A DNA stretch of 64,000 nucleotides from Streptomyces sp. SA15 (GTDB lineage Bacteria > Actinomycetota > Actinomycetes > Streptomycetales > Streptomycetaceae). The position numbers were made by a program, and so were the translations under genes. Positions 17,049-27,443 of the stretch are shown here, piece by piece; position 1 is the stretch's first letter; each line of letters begins with the position of its first letter. The notes beneath the pieces are model-generated. The model had not been told where the DNA came from and did not search any database. It saw only the letters and a list, made by a program, of their open reading frames with translations. The DNA lies in the NCBI RefSeq assembly GCF_002291145.1, contig NZ_NTGE01000058.1:1-64000 (forward strand), read 5' to 3'.

Positions 17049-18417
17049 TGTTGTGGTTGAAGCGGAACACGTTGTCGGGGTCGTAGCGCCGCTTCAGCTC
17101 GGCCAGCCGCTGGGCGTTCTCCGCGCCCAGGCCGGCCACCACCCGCTCCGCGCCCTCGTCGCCGATGAAGTTGAGGTAGACCGCGCCCGTGCTCCACGGC
17201 CGGACATCGGCGCGGACGTCCCGGACCCAGCGCACGCATCGCTCGTCGTCCGCCGGGTCCTCCCACATGCCGTAGGGGTGCACCGCCCAGGGAGCGTCCC
17301 GGTAGGGCACCGGGTACTCGTGCGGGCCGGCGGCGACGGCGCCCCCCTGCGGGAGCAGTGCGAACTGGGTCCCGGTCGGTACGGGCATGGCCTCGGCGCT
17401 CGCGCAGTAGACGTCCACGAAGTCGTCGGGCGCGCCCGTCAGGTACTCCGCCGACCAGTAGTGCCGCATGCCGGGCGGGTCGTCGATCATGCACTGCACG
17501 TCGGCGTACGGCATCGCCCCGACGATCTCCGCCTCGTGCGGCAGCGCCAGCAGGGGCTCGGCCAGCTTGCGCATGTCCTCCTCGGGGCCCGCGTACGTCA
17601 GCACCGCCCCGCACAGCCGCGTACCGACCAGGTGCGGCGGCAGGAACTCCTCGGGCGGGCCGGTGAGATACAGGATGCCGCCGCCCACCTCGTCGGAGCC
17701 CGCCGCGATCACGTCGCGGAAGGTGCGGACGGCCTCGGGGCCGAACTCCGGGAGGTACATCAGCATCGCGATGGAGAACTGGGGCAGTTCGTGCAGTTTC
17801 AGCGTGATCGCCGTCGCGATGCCGAAGTTCCCGCCGCCGCCGTGCAGGGCCCAGAACAGGTCGGGGTTCTCGTCGGCGTTCGCGTGGATCCGGCTGCCCT
17901 CGGCGGTGACCAGTTCGACGCCGAGCAGATTGTCGACGGCGAGTCCGCACAGGCGGTCCAGCCAGCCGGTGCCGCCGCCCAGGACGAAGCCGCCGACGCC
18001 GGTGGTGGACGCCCGGCCGCCCGTGGTCGCGAGGCCGTACGGCTGGCACGCGCGGTCCAGGTGACTCATCGTGGCACCGCCCCCGACCCGGACCGCCTGG
18101 GCCGCGGGATGGACGGTCACCTCGTGCATGCGGCGCAGGTCGACGACCAGACCGTTGTCGTTCAGCGCCATACCCGCCACGCTGTGCCCGCCGCCGCGGA
18201 CCGCGATGTTCAGGTCCAGGTCCCGGCCGAAGCGTACGGCCCGTACGACGTCGTCCTCGTCGGCGCACTGCGCGATGACGGCGGGCCGCCGGTCGATCAT
18301 GGCGTTGAAGACGGTCCGCGCGTCGTCGTAGCCCGGATCCTCCGGGGCGAACACATTGCCGGTGAGGTCCTCACGCAGCGCGGCGAGGGCCGCGCCCGCC
18401 TTCGAGCGGGAAGCCAT
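17035..18417 (-). CDS. FAD-linked oxidase (berberine bridge enzyme-like)
   Basis: 460 residues. The FAD-binding PCMH domain contains RGGGHSVAG, with His78 as the expected covalent flavin attachment, and the G-rich TGVGGFVLGGGTGWL loop. The second cysteine of bicovalent enzymes is not seen. The C-terminal BBE motif is YLNFIGDEG ... RYDPDNVFRFNHNI. The ATG at 18417 has GAAGGGGG 8 bases upstream; a TTG at 18435 is less likely. No signal peptide. Substrates of this family are alcohols, sugars and secondary metabolites. Tail-to-tail with the LLM gene. Confidence 0.9.
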   Translation of the reverse strand: MASRSKAGAALAALREDLTGNVFAPEDPGYDDARTVFNAMIDRRPAVIAQCADEDDVVRAVRFGRDLDLNIAVRGGGHSVAGMALNDNGLVVDLRRMHEVTVHPAAQAVRVGGGATMSHLDRACQPYGLATTGGRASTTGVGGFVLGGGTGWLDRLCGLAVDNLLGVELVTAEGSRIHANADENPDLFWALHGGGGNFGIATAITLKLHELPQFSIAMLMYLPEFGPEAVRTFRDVIAAGSDEVGGGILYLTGPPEEFLPPHLVGTRLCGAVLTYAGPEEDMRKLAEPLLALPHEAEIVGAMPYADVQCMIDDPPGMRHYWSAEYLTGAPDDFVDVYCASAEAMPVPTGTQFALLPQGGAVAAGPHEYPVPYRDAPWAVHPYGMWEDPADDERCVRWVRDVRADVRPWSTGAVYLNFIGDEGAERVVAGLGAENAQRLAELKRRYDPDNVFRFNHNIRPA

Positions 18418-18513
18418 GGCCGCCCCCTTCCGCAAAGGGGCAATCGCTTGCTTCCAGGCTAGGTGGGCGCGGTACGTCCGTCCTGTTCAGGGCCCGATCC
18501 GCCGGGCAGACGG

Positions 18514-20340
18514 CTAGCCGCCGTAGGCCCCGGACGCCGTCAGCCGCAGAGCCGTGTCGATGAGCGGCACGTGGCTGAAAGCCTGTGGGAAGTTGCCGAC
18601 CTGGCGCTTGAGGCGCGGATCCCACTCCTCGGCCAGCAGACCGAGGTCGTTGCGCAGTGACAGCAGCTTCTCGAACAGCTTACGGGCCTCGTCGACGCGG
18701 CCGATCATCGCCAGGTCGTCCGCCATCCAGAACGAGCAGGCGAGGAAGGCGCCCTCGTCGCCGGGAAGGCCGTCGACGCCCTCGTCCTCGCCCTGCGTCG
18801 GGTAGCGCAGGATGAAGCCGTCCGGCGTGGACAGCTCGCGCTGGATGGCCTCGATGGTGCCGATCACGCGCTTGTCGTCCGGGGGCAGGAAGCCCATCTG
18901 CGGGATCAGCAGCAGGGAGGCGTCCAGTTCCTTCGAGCCGTACGACTGCGTGAAGGTGTTGCGCTCCTTGTCGTAGCCCCTCTCGCACACGTCCCGGTGG
19001 ATGTCGTCGCGCAGCTCGCGCCACTTGTCCAGCGGGCCGTCCGCGTCGCCGGACTCGATCAGCTTGATCGTGCGGTCGACGGCGACCCAGGCCATGACCT
19101 TGGAGTGCACGAAGTGGCGGCGCGGGCCGCGCACCTCCCAGATGCCCTCGTCCGGCGCGTCCCAGTGCTGCTCCAGGTAGCGGATGAGCTTCAGCTGGAG
19201 CAGCGAGGCGTAGTCGTTGCGGGCCAGGCCCGTCATGTGGGCCAGGTGCAGGGCCTCGGTGACCTCGCCGTACACGTCCAGCTGGAGCTGGTGCGCCGCG
19301 CCGTTGCCGACCCGAACCGGCCCGGAGCTCTCGTATCCCGGCAGCCAGTCCAGCTCGGCCTCGCCCAGCTCGCGCTCGCCGGCGATGCCGTACATGATCT
19401 GCAGGTTCTCCGGGTCGCCAGCGACCGCGCGCAGCAGCCACTCGCGCCAGGCGCGGGCCTCCTCGCGGTAGCCGGTGCGCAGGAGCGAGGACAGGGTGAT
19501 CGCCGCGTCGCGCAGCCAGGTGTAGCGGTAGTCCCAGTTGCGGACGCCGCCGATCTCCTCCGGCAGGGAGGTCGTGGGGGCGGCGACGATGCCGCCCGTC
19601 GGGGCGTACGTCAGCGCCTTCAGCGTGATCAGCGAGCGGATCACGGCCTCGCGGTAGGGGCCGTGGTACGTGCAGTGCTCGACCCAGTCCCGCCAGAAGT
19701 CCTCCGTCGCCTCCAGGGACTGCTCCGGCTCCGGCAGCGGCGGCGGCTCCTTGTGCGAGGGCTGCCACGAGATCGTGAACGCGATCCGGTCACCCGGAGC
19801 GACTGTGAAGTCCGCGTACGTCGTCAACGACTTGCCGTACGTCTCGGCATGTGTGTCGAACCACACAGAGTCCGGGCCCGCGACGGCCACCGTGCGCCCG
19901 TCGTGCTTGTGGACCCACGGCACGACCCGGCCGTAGGAGAAACGCATGCGCAGTGCCGAGCGCATCGGGACGCGGCCCGAGACGCCCTCCACGATCCTGA
20001 TCAGCTGCGGGGCGCCGTCACGTGGGGGCATGAAGTCCGTCACGCGGACCGTGCCGCGCTGGGTGTCCCACTCGGATTCCAGGATCAGGGAGTCGCCGCG
20101 GTAGGTACGCCGGGCCGCGGTGGGCGGCTCGGCGTCGGCCGCGTGGGCGGGTCCGAGCCGCCAGAAGCCGTGTTCCTCGGTGCCCAGCAGACCGGCGAAG
20201 ATGGCATGCGAGTCGAAGCGAGGCAGGCACAGCCAGTCCACTGTGCCGTCCCGGCAGACCAGGGCAGCGGTCTGCATGTCTCCGATGAGTGCGTAATCTT
20301 CGATGCGCCCGGCCACGTGCAACTCCAGTCGAACGGCCAC
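18514..20340 (-). CDS. Glycoside hydrolase family 15 protein (glucoamylase/trehalase-like)
   Basis: 608 residues from the GTG at 20340 (MAVRLELHVAGRIEDYALIGD). The N-terminal domain is the trehalase-like DUF5911 type (TAALVCRDGTVDWLCLPRFDSHAIFAGLLG). The catalytic (alpha/alpha)6 barrel shows NWDYRYTWLRDAAITL, the conserved GH15 substrate-binding segment, and AFLACSFWMADDLAMIGR near the end. No signal peptide, so cytoplasmic; actinobacterial relatives include trehalases and glucan hydrolases. It is divergent from pyrG across a 509-base gap. Confidence 0.92.
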   Translation of the reverse strand: MAVRLELHVAGRIEDYALIGDMQTAALVCRDGTVDWLCLPRFDSHAIFAGLLGTEEHGFWRLGPAHAADAEPPTAARRTYRGDSLILESEWDTQRGTVRVTDFMPPRDGAPQLIRIVEGVSGRVPMRSALRMRFSYGRVVPWVHKHDGRTVAVAGPDSVWFDTHAETYGKSLTTYADFTVAPGDRIAFTISWQPSHKEPPPLPEPEQSLEATEDFWRDWVEHCTYHGPYREAVIRSLITLKALTYAPTGGIVAAPTTSLPEEIGGVRNWDYRYTWLRDAAITLSSLLRTGYREEARAWREWLLRAVAGDPENLQIMYGIAGERELGEAELDWLPGYESSGPVRVGNGAAHQLQLDVYGEVTEALHLAHMTGLARNDYASLLQLKLIRYLEQHWDAPDEGIWEVRGPRRHFVHSKVMAWVAVDRTIKLIESGDADGPLDKWRELRDDIHRDVCERGYDKERNTFTQSYGSKELDASLLLIPQMGFLPPDDKRVIGTIEAIQRELSTPDGFILRYPTQGEDEGVDGLPGDEGAFLACSFWMADDLAMIGRVDEARKLFEKLLSLRNDLGLLAEEWDPRLKRQVGNFPQAFSHVPLIDTALRLTASGAYGG

Positions 20341-20849
20341 GTCACCCCGCGAAAAGGGGGCTGTCGCTAGTGCGGTCAAGGGGGTCGTTGTAATGCGTCG
20401 TTGAGAGATGAAGCAAAACAGTCCGTGCTGCTGTGAGGCAAAACGACATCTGTTGCTCAACGAACTGACGAGCTCTTGTTGTTCCGGTGCGTACGGGCGG
20501 GGGTGGTGCCGTGTTGCCGGCCGGGCTCGGCAGCGAGTGTCCGAGCAGGATACGACGCACGTAGATGATCTGCGTGCCGCTCCCGACAAGGAGAGTGCGC
20601 CGAACGGGTGAGCAAGGGGTGAGAAACCCGTGCGTCCGTGCGAGGTCTGTGTCGGTCCGTGTGCGGAGCGTGGCCGGAAGCCATCTCGCCCGGGCGCTGA
20701 TACCCTGGTAGCCCGTGGACCGGTGGGCGCCCTCCGAAGGGAAAAACCCAGCAGGGGACCCCCGAACCGCAGCGACGGCAACCCCGGAATTTCCGGCTCG
20801 GCAGCCGCACCGCACCTCCAGACCGCGACCACGGGAGCCCCTCTTGGCC
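20341..20849. other. Divergent promoter region between GH15 gene and pyrG
   Basis: 509 bases, with its left half (20390-20500) clearly richer in A+T than the coding flanks. GATACCCTGGTAG near 20698 could be a -10 region for pyrG. Frames that stay open on both strands lack codon bias and were not called. No riboswitch or tRNA is recognised. Confidence 0.5.
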
Positions 20850-22517
<1,668 letters not shown>

Positions 22518-22536
22518 CACACCAGTTGTACGGTGG

Positions 22537-22579
22537 CCGGGGTGCATACCTTCAAAGGGTGGGCACCCCGGTTTTCTTT
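22537..22579 (+). terminator. Terminator (or attenuator) between pyrG and the Nudix gene
   Basis: CCGGGGTGC (22537-22545) pairs with GCACCCCGG (22563-22571) across a 17-nt loop and is followed by TTTTCTTT, an unusually T-rich tract for this genome. It ends only 21 bases before the Nudix start codon. Confidence 0.75.
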
Positions 22580-22600
22580 GTACGTGCGGAAGGGCAGGGC

Positions 22601-23227
22601 ATGACGATCAAGGACACCCCCGAGCAGTGGGAGATCCGGGCGACGGAGACCCCCTTCGTGGGGAACAAGACCTCCGTTCGCACGGATGAGGTGGTCATGC
22701 CCGACGGCTCGGTGGTCCGGCGCGACTACCAGGTTCACCCCGGCTCGGTCGGCGTGCTCGCCCTCGACGCCGAGGACCGCGTCCTGCTCATCAAGCAGTA
22801 CCGCCACCCGGTGCGGCAGAAGCTGTGGGAGATCCCGGCCGGCCTCCTCGACGTCCCCGGTGAGAACCCGCTGCACGCCGCCCAGCGCGAGCTGTACGAG
22901 GAGGCGCACGTCAAGGCCGAGGACTGGCGGGTCCTCACCGACGTGTACACGACCGCCGGGGGCTGCGACGAGGCGGTGCGGATCTTCCTGGCCCGCGATC
23001 TGTCCGAGGCCGACGGGCAGCGCTTCGAGGTGGAGGACGAGGAGGCCGACATGGAGCACGCGCGCGTGCCGGTCGACGAGCTGGTCCGGGGTGTGCTCGC
23101 GGGGGAGCTGCACAACAACTGCCTCGTCGTGGGCGTGCTCTCACTGGTCGCCGCGCGCGGCGGCGACGGGCTGGACGCGCTGCGCCCGGCTCAGGCGCCG
23201 TGGCCGGCGCGTCCCTTCGAGGCGTGA
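22601..23227 (+). CDS. Nudix hydrolase, ADP-ribose pyrophosphatase type
   Basis: 208 residues. ADP-ribose pyrophosphatase features are LLIKQYRHPVRQKLWEIPAGLLDVPGE and the Nudix box core EN-x6-REL-YEEA, where the usual final glycine is replaced by histidine (EEAHV) as in some actinobacterial ADPRases. It hydrolyses ADP-ribose to AMP and ribose-5-phosphate. The ATG at 22601 has AGGGCAGGGC upstream. Adjacent to pyrG in mycobacteria too (Rv1699-Rv1700), which supports the assignment. Confidence 0.92.
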   Translation: MTIKDTPEQWEIRATETPFVGNKTSVRTDEVVMPDGSVVRRDYQVHPGSVGVLALDAEDRVLLIKQYRHPVRQKLWEIPAGLLDVPGENPLHAAQRELYEEAHVKAEDWRVLTDVYTTAGGCDEAVRIFLARDLSEADGQRFEVEDEEADMEHARVPVDELVRGVLAGELHNNCLVVGVLSLVAARGGDGLDALRPAQAPWPARPFEA

Positions 23228-23265
23228 ACCCACCCCATAGTTCGAGACGTGTACCCACCCCATAG
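23224..23265 (+). repeat. Direct repeat pair after the Nudix gene
   Basis: GTGAACCCACCCCATAG (23224-23240) and GTGTACCCACCCCATAG (23249-23265) differ at one base and are spaced 25 bases. The first copy contains the Nudix stop codon. A recent tandem duplication or a protein-binding site; nothing else supports either. Confidence 0.6.
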
Positions 23266-23414
23266 TGCGTGTGATCTGACGATCGGCTGATCCGATCGGG
23301 GGACGGGCCCGCCGCGCTCCGCCCGGAACGTAGCAGAGCGTGAACTAGGCTCTGTAAGCGCTCGAACCGGAGTCCCGGCGGGCTTGCGCGTGCGGTGGGA
23401 CGGGAGTGTGGCCC

Positions 23415-25715
23415 GTGACGGATCAGGCGGTGGACACAGGCGGCGTGCAGCTGTCCGGAGACGCTCCTGAGGAGACTCGGTTCCTGGGCCGCACAAGGGA
23501 GTTGAAGGAACTCCGCGCCGACATCGAACGCGCCGGCCTCGACACCCTCTCCGGCCGCAAGGCCCCCCGCGCGCGCGTGTTGCTCATCGCGGGCAAGCCT
23601 GGCTCAGGGCGCACCGCCCTCGCCGAAGAGCTCGTACGGCAGGTCGCGGACCGTTACCGGGACGGCGTGCTGCGGGCCCGGCTCAGCGAGCCGGACGGCA
23701 CCCCCGTCCCCGTCGAGTACACCGCCCGCGAACTGCTCACCGCGCTCGGCCTGCCGACCCCCGCCGGAGCCGCCGAGGACGACCTCACGGCCGCACTCCG
23801 CGAGGCCCTCGCCGACCGCAGGACGCTGCTCCTGCTGGACGACGCGGCCACCGCCGAGCAGGTCGACGCCCTGCTGCCGGACACCCCGGAATGCCTGGCC
23901 GTCGCCGTCTCCGGGGGCCCGCTGACCGGCATCGCGGACGTCCGCCCGTGCACCCTGGGCGGCCTCGACACCAAGTCCGCCCTGGAGCTGCTGTCCCGGC
24001 ACACCGGCTCGGTCCGCGTCACCGTCGACCCGCGGGCGGCCGAGGGCCTGGTCGAGGAGTGCCAGACCCAGCCCGCCGCGCTGATGCTGGCGGGCGGCTG
24101 GCTGGCCGCCCGCCACAAGGCGGCCGTCGCCGACCTCGCCAAGCAGCTGCACGCGGAGAGTGACGAGGGAACTCCGCTGAGCCGGGTCTTCCGGCTCGCC
24201 TACGCGTCCCTCCCGGCTCCCGCCGCCCGGATCCTGCGACTGCTCGCCCTCGCCCCGGCCGGCCTCGTCGACCCGCACACCGCCTCCGCGCTCGCCGGCT
24301 GCTCGGTGAGCGTCGCACGCACCACCCTGGACGACTTCGTCGCCCTGGGCCTGCTGCACGCCGTGGACTCGCCGCTGCCCCAGTACGAGGTCCCCGGCTG
24401 CCTGCACCCCTTCCTGAAGGCTCTCGCCGAGACCCAGGAGCGTCCCGCGGAGCTCCAGCTGGCCCGCGCGCGGATGCTGGAGCGGACCGTACGGCTGCTG
24501 CAGTCCTGCCGGACGATCACCGAGACCGACAGCCCCGAGGCGCGCGAGAAGCTCCAGGCCATGCCGCCGTCCGTGCGTTTCCCGAGCCCACGGGCGGCCG
24601 CCGACTGGCTGCGCGTGCGCCGGCCCGCCCTGCTCGCCGCGGCCCGTCTCGCGGTCGCCGACGGGGAGCTGGACACGCTCGCCCGGCGCCTGATGTCCCA
24701 GCTGGTGCGGGCCATGGTCGCCCACTTCGGCACGCAGGCGGCCGCGCCCGACCTGTACGGCATCCACCGCCTCGTCCTCGACGTGGCCGAGCGCCGGAAC
24801 CTGCCCCGCGAGCGGGCCGCCGCCCTGCTGAACCTCGCCGACCTGGACGCCCGGACCGGCCGTACGCAGGAGGCGCTGACCCGCTACCGGGCGGCGCTGG
24901 ACGCCGGACGCGAGGCGAACGACCCGTATGCGACCGGCCGCGCGATGGAATCCGTAGGCGGCGCCCACCTGGAGCTCGGGGACTACGACCGGGCCGCCGA
25001 CTGGTTCGGCCGGGCCCTCGCCGAGCGGCTGGCCCGGGACGAGCGCGCGGACGCCGCCCGGCTGTACGGCCGTATCGCCGCCGCGCACACCTACGCGGGC
25101 CGCTACGGCGAGGCGCTGCGGAACTGGCGGGCAGCGGTCGCCGGGCACCGCAAGAACGGCGATGTGGCCGCCCACGCGCGGGCGTTGAGCGAACTGGCGC
25201 GCGTCCAGGAGTACGCGGGACGGCCCGAGGAGTCGCTGCGCACCTGTCAGGAGGCCGTGGAGTGGGCGCGCCGCGCCGAGGACGTACGCCTCCAGGCCGC
25301 CCTGTACCTGCGGCTCGCCGACACCCTGGAGCACCTCGGCGATCCCGCGGCGGCCTGGCTGCACCGGGGGACGGCCGAGCGGCTGCTGGCGGAGGAGCGT
25401 CCGGAGCCGGATACGGAATCCGGCGCGGAGCCCGAGGCGGAGCCAGAGACGAAGCCCAAGACGGACTTGGAAACGAAGTCCGAGACGGAGTTGAAAGCGG
25501 AGCCCGGCACCGGTCCGGAAGCGGAGCTCGGCACCGGTCCGAAAGCGGAGCCCGGCACCGGACCGGAAGCGGAGCCCGCCACCGGTCCGAAAGCGGAGCT
25601 CGGCACCGGTCCGAAAGCGGAGCCCGCCACAGGACCGGAAGTGGAGCCCGAGACGGAGCCGGAGGCAGAGCCCGGCAAGGGGCCGGAGGCAGAGCCCGGC
25701 AAGGGGCCGGAATGA
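23415..25715 (+). CDS. AfsR-like NTPase/TPR regulator lacking a DNA-binding domain
   Basis: 766 residues from the GTG at 23415 (GGGAG 8 bases upstream). Starts with RFLGRTRELKELRADI, then Walker A AGKPGSGRTAL and Walker B RTLLLLDDA: an NB-ARC/STAND NTPase (about 25-300). A winged-helix-like arm region follows, and then TPRs from about residue 465 (EALTRYRAALDAGREAND; YDRAADWFGRALAERL; YGEALRNWRAAVAGHR). The SARP OmpR-type N-terminal domain of AfsR is absent, so it probably acts through protein contacts. The last about 100 residues are acidic repeats. Lies between Nudix and ald. Confidence 0.88.
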   Translation: MTDQAVDTGGVQLSGDAPEETRFLGRTRELKELRADIERAGLDTLSGRKAPRARVLLIAGKPGSGRTALAEELVRQVADRYRDGVLRARLSEPDGTPVPVEYTARELLTALGLPTPAGAAEDDLTAALREALADRRTLLLLDDAATAEQVDALLPDTPECLAVAVSGGPLTGIADVRPCTLGGLDTKSALELLSRHTGSVRVTVDPRAAEGLVEECQTQPAALMLAGGWLAARHKAAVADLAKQLHAESDEGTPLSRVFRLAYASLPAPAARILRLLALAPAGLVDPHTASALAGCSVSVARTTLDDFVALGLLHAVDSPLPQYEVPGCLHPFLKALAETQERPAELQLARARMLERTVRLLQSCRTITETDSPEAREKLQAMPPSVRFPSPRAAADWLRVRRPALLAAARLAVADGELDTLARRLMSQLVRAMVAHFGTQAAAPDLYGIHRLVLDVAERRNLPRERAAALLNLADLDARTGRTQEALTRYRAALDAGREANDPYATGRAMESVGGAHLELGDYDRAADWFGRALAERLARDERADAARLYGRIAAAHTYAGRYGEALRNWRAAVAGHRKNGDVAAHARALSELARVQEYAGRPEESLRTCQEAVEWARRAEDVRLQAALYLRLADTLEHLGDPAAAWLHRGTAERLLAEERPEPDTESGAEPEAEPETKPKTDLETKSETELKAEPGTGPEAELGTGPKAEPGTGPEAEPATGPKAELGTGPKAEPATGPEVEPETEPEAEPGKGPEAEPGKGPE
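25497..25712 (+). repeat. Octapeptide-encoding tandem repeat (24-bp unit, about 9 copies)
   Basis: The unit AEPGTGPE/AELGTGPK repeats in register at the C-terminus of the AfsR-like protein, with the last two copies (AEPGKGPE) identical in protein. In-frame copy number change would alter only tail length. Forms a disordered acidic tail. Confidence 0.85.
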
Positions 25716-25936
25716 AGCCAGATCTGGAGCCGGAATCCTCCGATCACCGGAACACGACGCTAACGCCTGCGAAATCCGTAGTACATCCGCTGAAGATTGA
25801 TGCAATGAAAGGCTAGACAGCGGGAACACCTTCATTAGACTGGCTCTGCCGCACCTTCTCCAGCGGTGTCTCCCGGTGTGCCCGCGCATGCCTGGGTATG
25901 TCTTGTAATGCCCCCACACCCTCTGAGCCAAGGACC

Positions 25937-27061
25937 GTGATCGACGTGAAGGTCGGCATCCCCCGCGAGGTCAAGAACAACGAGTTCCGGGTGGCCATCA
26001 CCCCCGCCGGCGTGCACGAGCTGGTGCGCCACGGCCACCAGGTCGTCGTCGAGCTGGGCGCCGGTGTCGGCTCCTCGATCACGGACGACGAGTACGTCGC
26101 CGCCGGTGCGCAGATCCTTCCGACCGCCGACGAGGTGTGGGCCGCCGCCGACCTGCTGCTCAAGGTCAAGGAGCCCATCGCCGAGGAGTACCACCGCCTC
26201 CGCAAGGACCAGACGCTCTTCACCTACCTGCACCTGGCCGCCTCCAAGGAGTGCACGGACGCCCTCGTCGAGTCCGGCACCACCGCGATCGCATACGAGA
26301 CGGTCGAGCTGCCCGGCCGCGCGCTCCCGCTGCTCGCGCCCATGTCCGAGGTCGCGGGCCGCCTCGCACCGCAGGTCGGCGCCTACCACCTGATGGCCGC
26401 GAACGGCGGCCGCGGTGTGCTGCCCGGCGGTGTCCCGGGCGTGCTGGCCGGCCGGGCCGTCGTCATCGGCGGCGGCGTCTCCGGCTGGAACGCCGCGCAG
26501 ATCGCCATCGGCATGGGCTTCCACGTCACCCTGCTCGACAAGGACATCAACAAGCTCAAGGAGGCGGACAAGATCTTCGGTACGAAGATCCAGACCGTCG
26601 TCTCCAACGCCTTCGAACTGGAGAAGGCCTGCCTGGCGGCCGACCTCGTCATCGGCGCCGTCCTCATCCCGGGCGCCAAGGCCCCGAAGCTGGTCACCAA
26701 CGAGCTCGTGTCGCGCATGAAGCCGGGAAGTGTCCTTGTCGACATCGCGATCGACCAGGGCGGCTGCTTCGAGGACTCCCGCCCGACCACTCACGCCGAG
26801 CCGACCTTCAAGGTCCACGAATCGGTTTTCTACTGCGTCGCCAACATGCCCGGCGCGGTGCCCAACACCTCCACGTACGCGCTCACCAACGCCACGCTGC
26901 CCTACATCGTCGAACTCGCCGACCACGGCTGGGTGGACGCGCTGCGCCGCGACCCCGCGCTCGCCAAGGGCCTCAACACCCATGACGGCAAGGTGACTTA
27001 CCGGGAGGTCGCTCAGGCGCACGGCCTGGAGCACGTGGAGCTCGAGACCCTGCTCGGCTAG
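25937..27061 (+). CDS. ald: Alanine dehydrogenase
   Basis: 374 residues, standard family length. Starts [22 protein letters not shown] (Arg15 and the substrate region), with catalytic-site segments KVKEP and YLHLA, and the Rossmann motif [20 protein letters not shown] near 170-190. It ends with [21 protein letters not shown]. It interconverts L-alanine with pyruvate and ammonia using NAD. The GTG at 25937 follows AAGGA closely; a GTG at 25946 would lack three residues. Monocistronic: a 220-base upstream region and a strong downstream hairpin. Confidence 0.95.
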   Translation: MIDVKVGIPREVKNNEFRVAITPAGVHELVRHGHQVVVELGAGVGSSITDDEYVAAGAQILPTADEVWAAADLLLKVKEPIAEEYHRLRKDQTLFTYLHLAASKECTDALVESGTTAIAYETVELPGRALPLLAPMSEVAGRLAPQVGAYHLMAANGGRGVLPGGVPGVLAGRAVVIGGGVSGWNAAQIAIGMGFHVTLLDKDINKLKEADKIFGTKIQTVVSNAFELEKACLAADLVIGAVLIPGAKAPKLVTNELVSRMKPGSVLVDIAIDQGGCFEDSRPTTHAEPTFKVHESVFYCVANMPGAVPNTSTYALTNATLPYIVELADHGWVDALRRDPALAKGLNTHDGKVTYREVAQAHGLEHVELETLLG

Positions 27062-27144
27062 CCCGCGTCCACTGAACCCGAGCGGCCGAACCGCTAAGTC
27101 ACCATTGGGTAAAAGGCGATACGTCAACACTGGTCGTCAACGGC

Positions 27145-27189
27145 ACACATCCGGCCGGACCTTGCCCGACAAGGTCCGGCCGGATGTGT
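27145..27189. terminator. Strong hairpin terminator after ald
   Basis: A perfect 19-bp inverted repeat, 27145-27163 with 27171-27189, with a 7-nt loop. No T-run follows, as is usual for GC-rich actinobacterial terminators. Confidence 0.82.
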
Positions 27190-27341
27190 GTATGGTCACT
27201 TTGCGACTCTCGGTCAACTCGCCTCGAACGTAACCCTTGAACCGATTCGTACACCGGTGAAACCCACCGTGCGACGGCCGTACGCCCTTGACAGAGGGAT
27301 GTTTCATTGCCGACACATCCTGCCGGGTCCGGCGGATTGTG

Positions 27342-27371
27342 TTGCTGCGGACGCCCGACACGCCATAGAGT
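27342..27371 (+). promoter_or_regulatory. Candidate sigma-HrdB promoter of the parA-scpAB operon
   Basis: TTGCTG (27342-27347) and TAGAGT (27366-27371), separated by 18 bases, fit the streptomycete TTGACR-18-TAGRRT pattern. It lies 72 bases before the parA start codon. Confidence 0.45.
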
Positions 27372-27443
27372 CGCCAACCGTCGGCATGGTGCCACGCTGA
27401 CCTGTCTAGAAGTTTCCTGGTCACCAAGGAGGTAAGACGACTT

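Larger units (their letters stand above)
27062..27443. other. Intergenic region between ald and the parA operon
   Basis: 382 bases holding the ald hairpin terminator (27145-27189), a TTGACA at 27288-27293 without a clear -10, a better promoter candidate at 27342-27371, and an AAGGAGGT ribosome-binding site at 27427-27434. Confidence 0.6.

Noticed and set aside
12232-20340. A secondary-metabolite gene cluster (glycosyltransferase, LLM and BBE oxidases)
   Set aside because: No core synthase (PKS, NRPS, terpene, RiPP) is present, and the genes are on opposite strands without operon structure.
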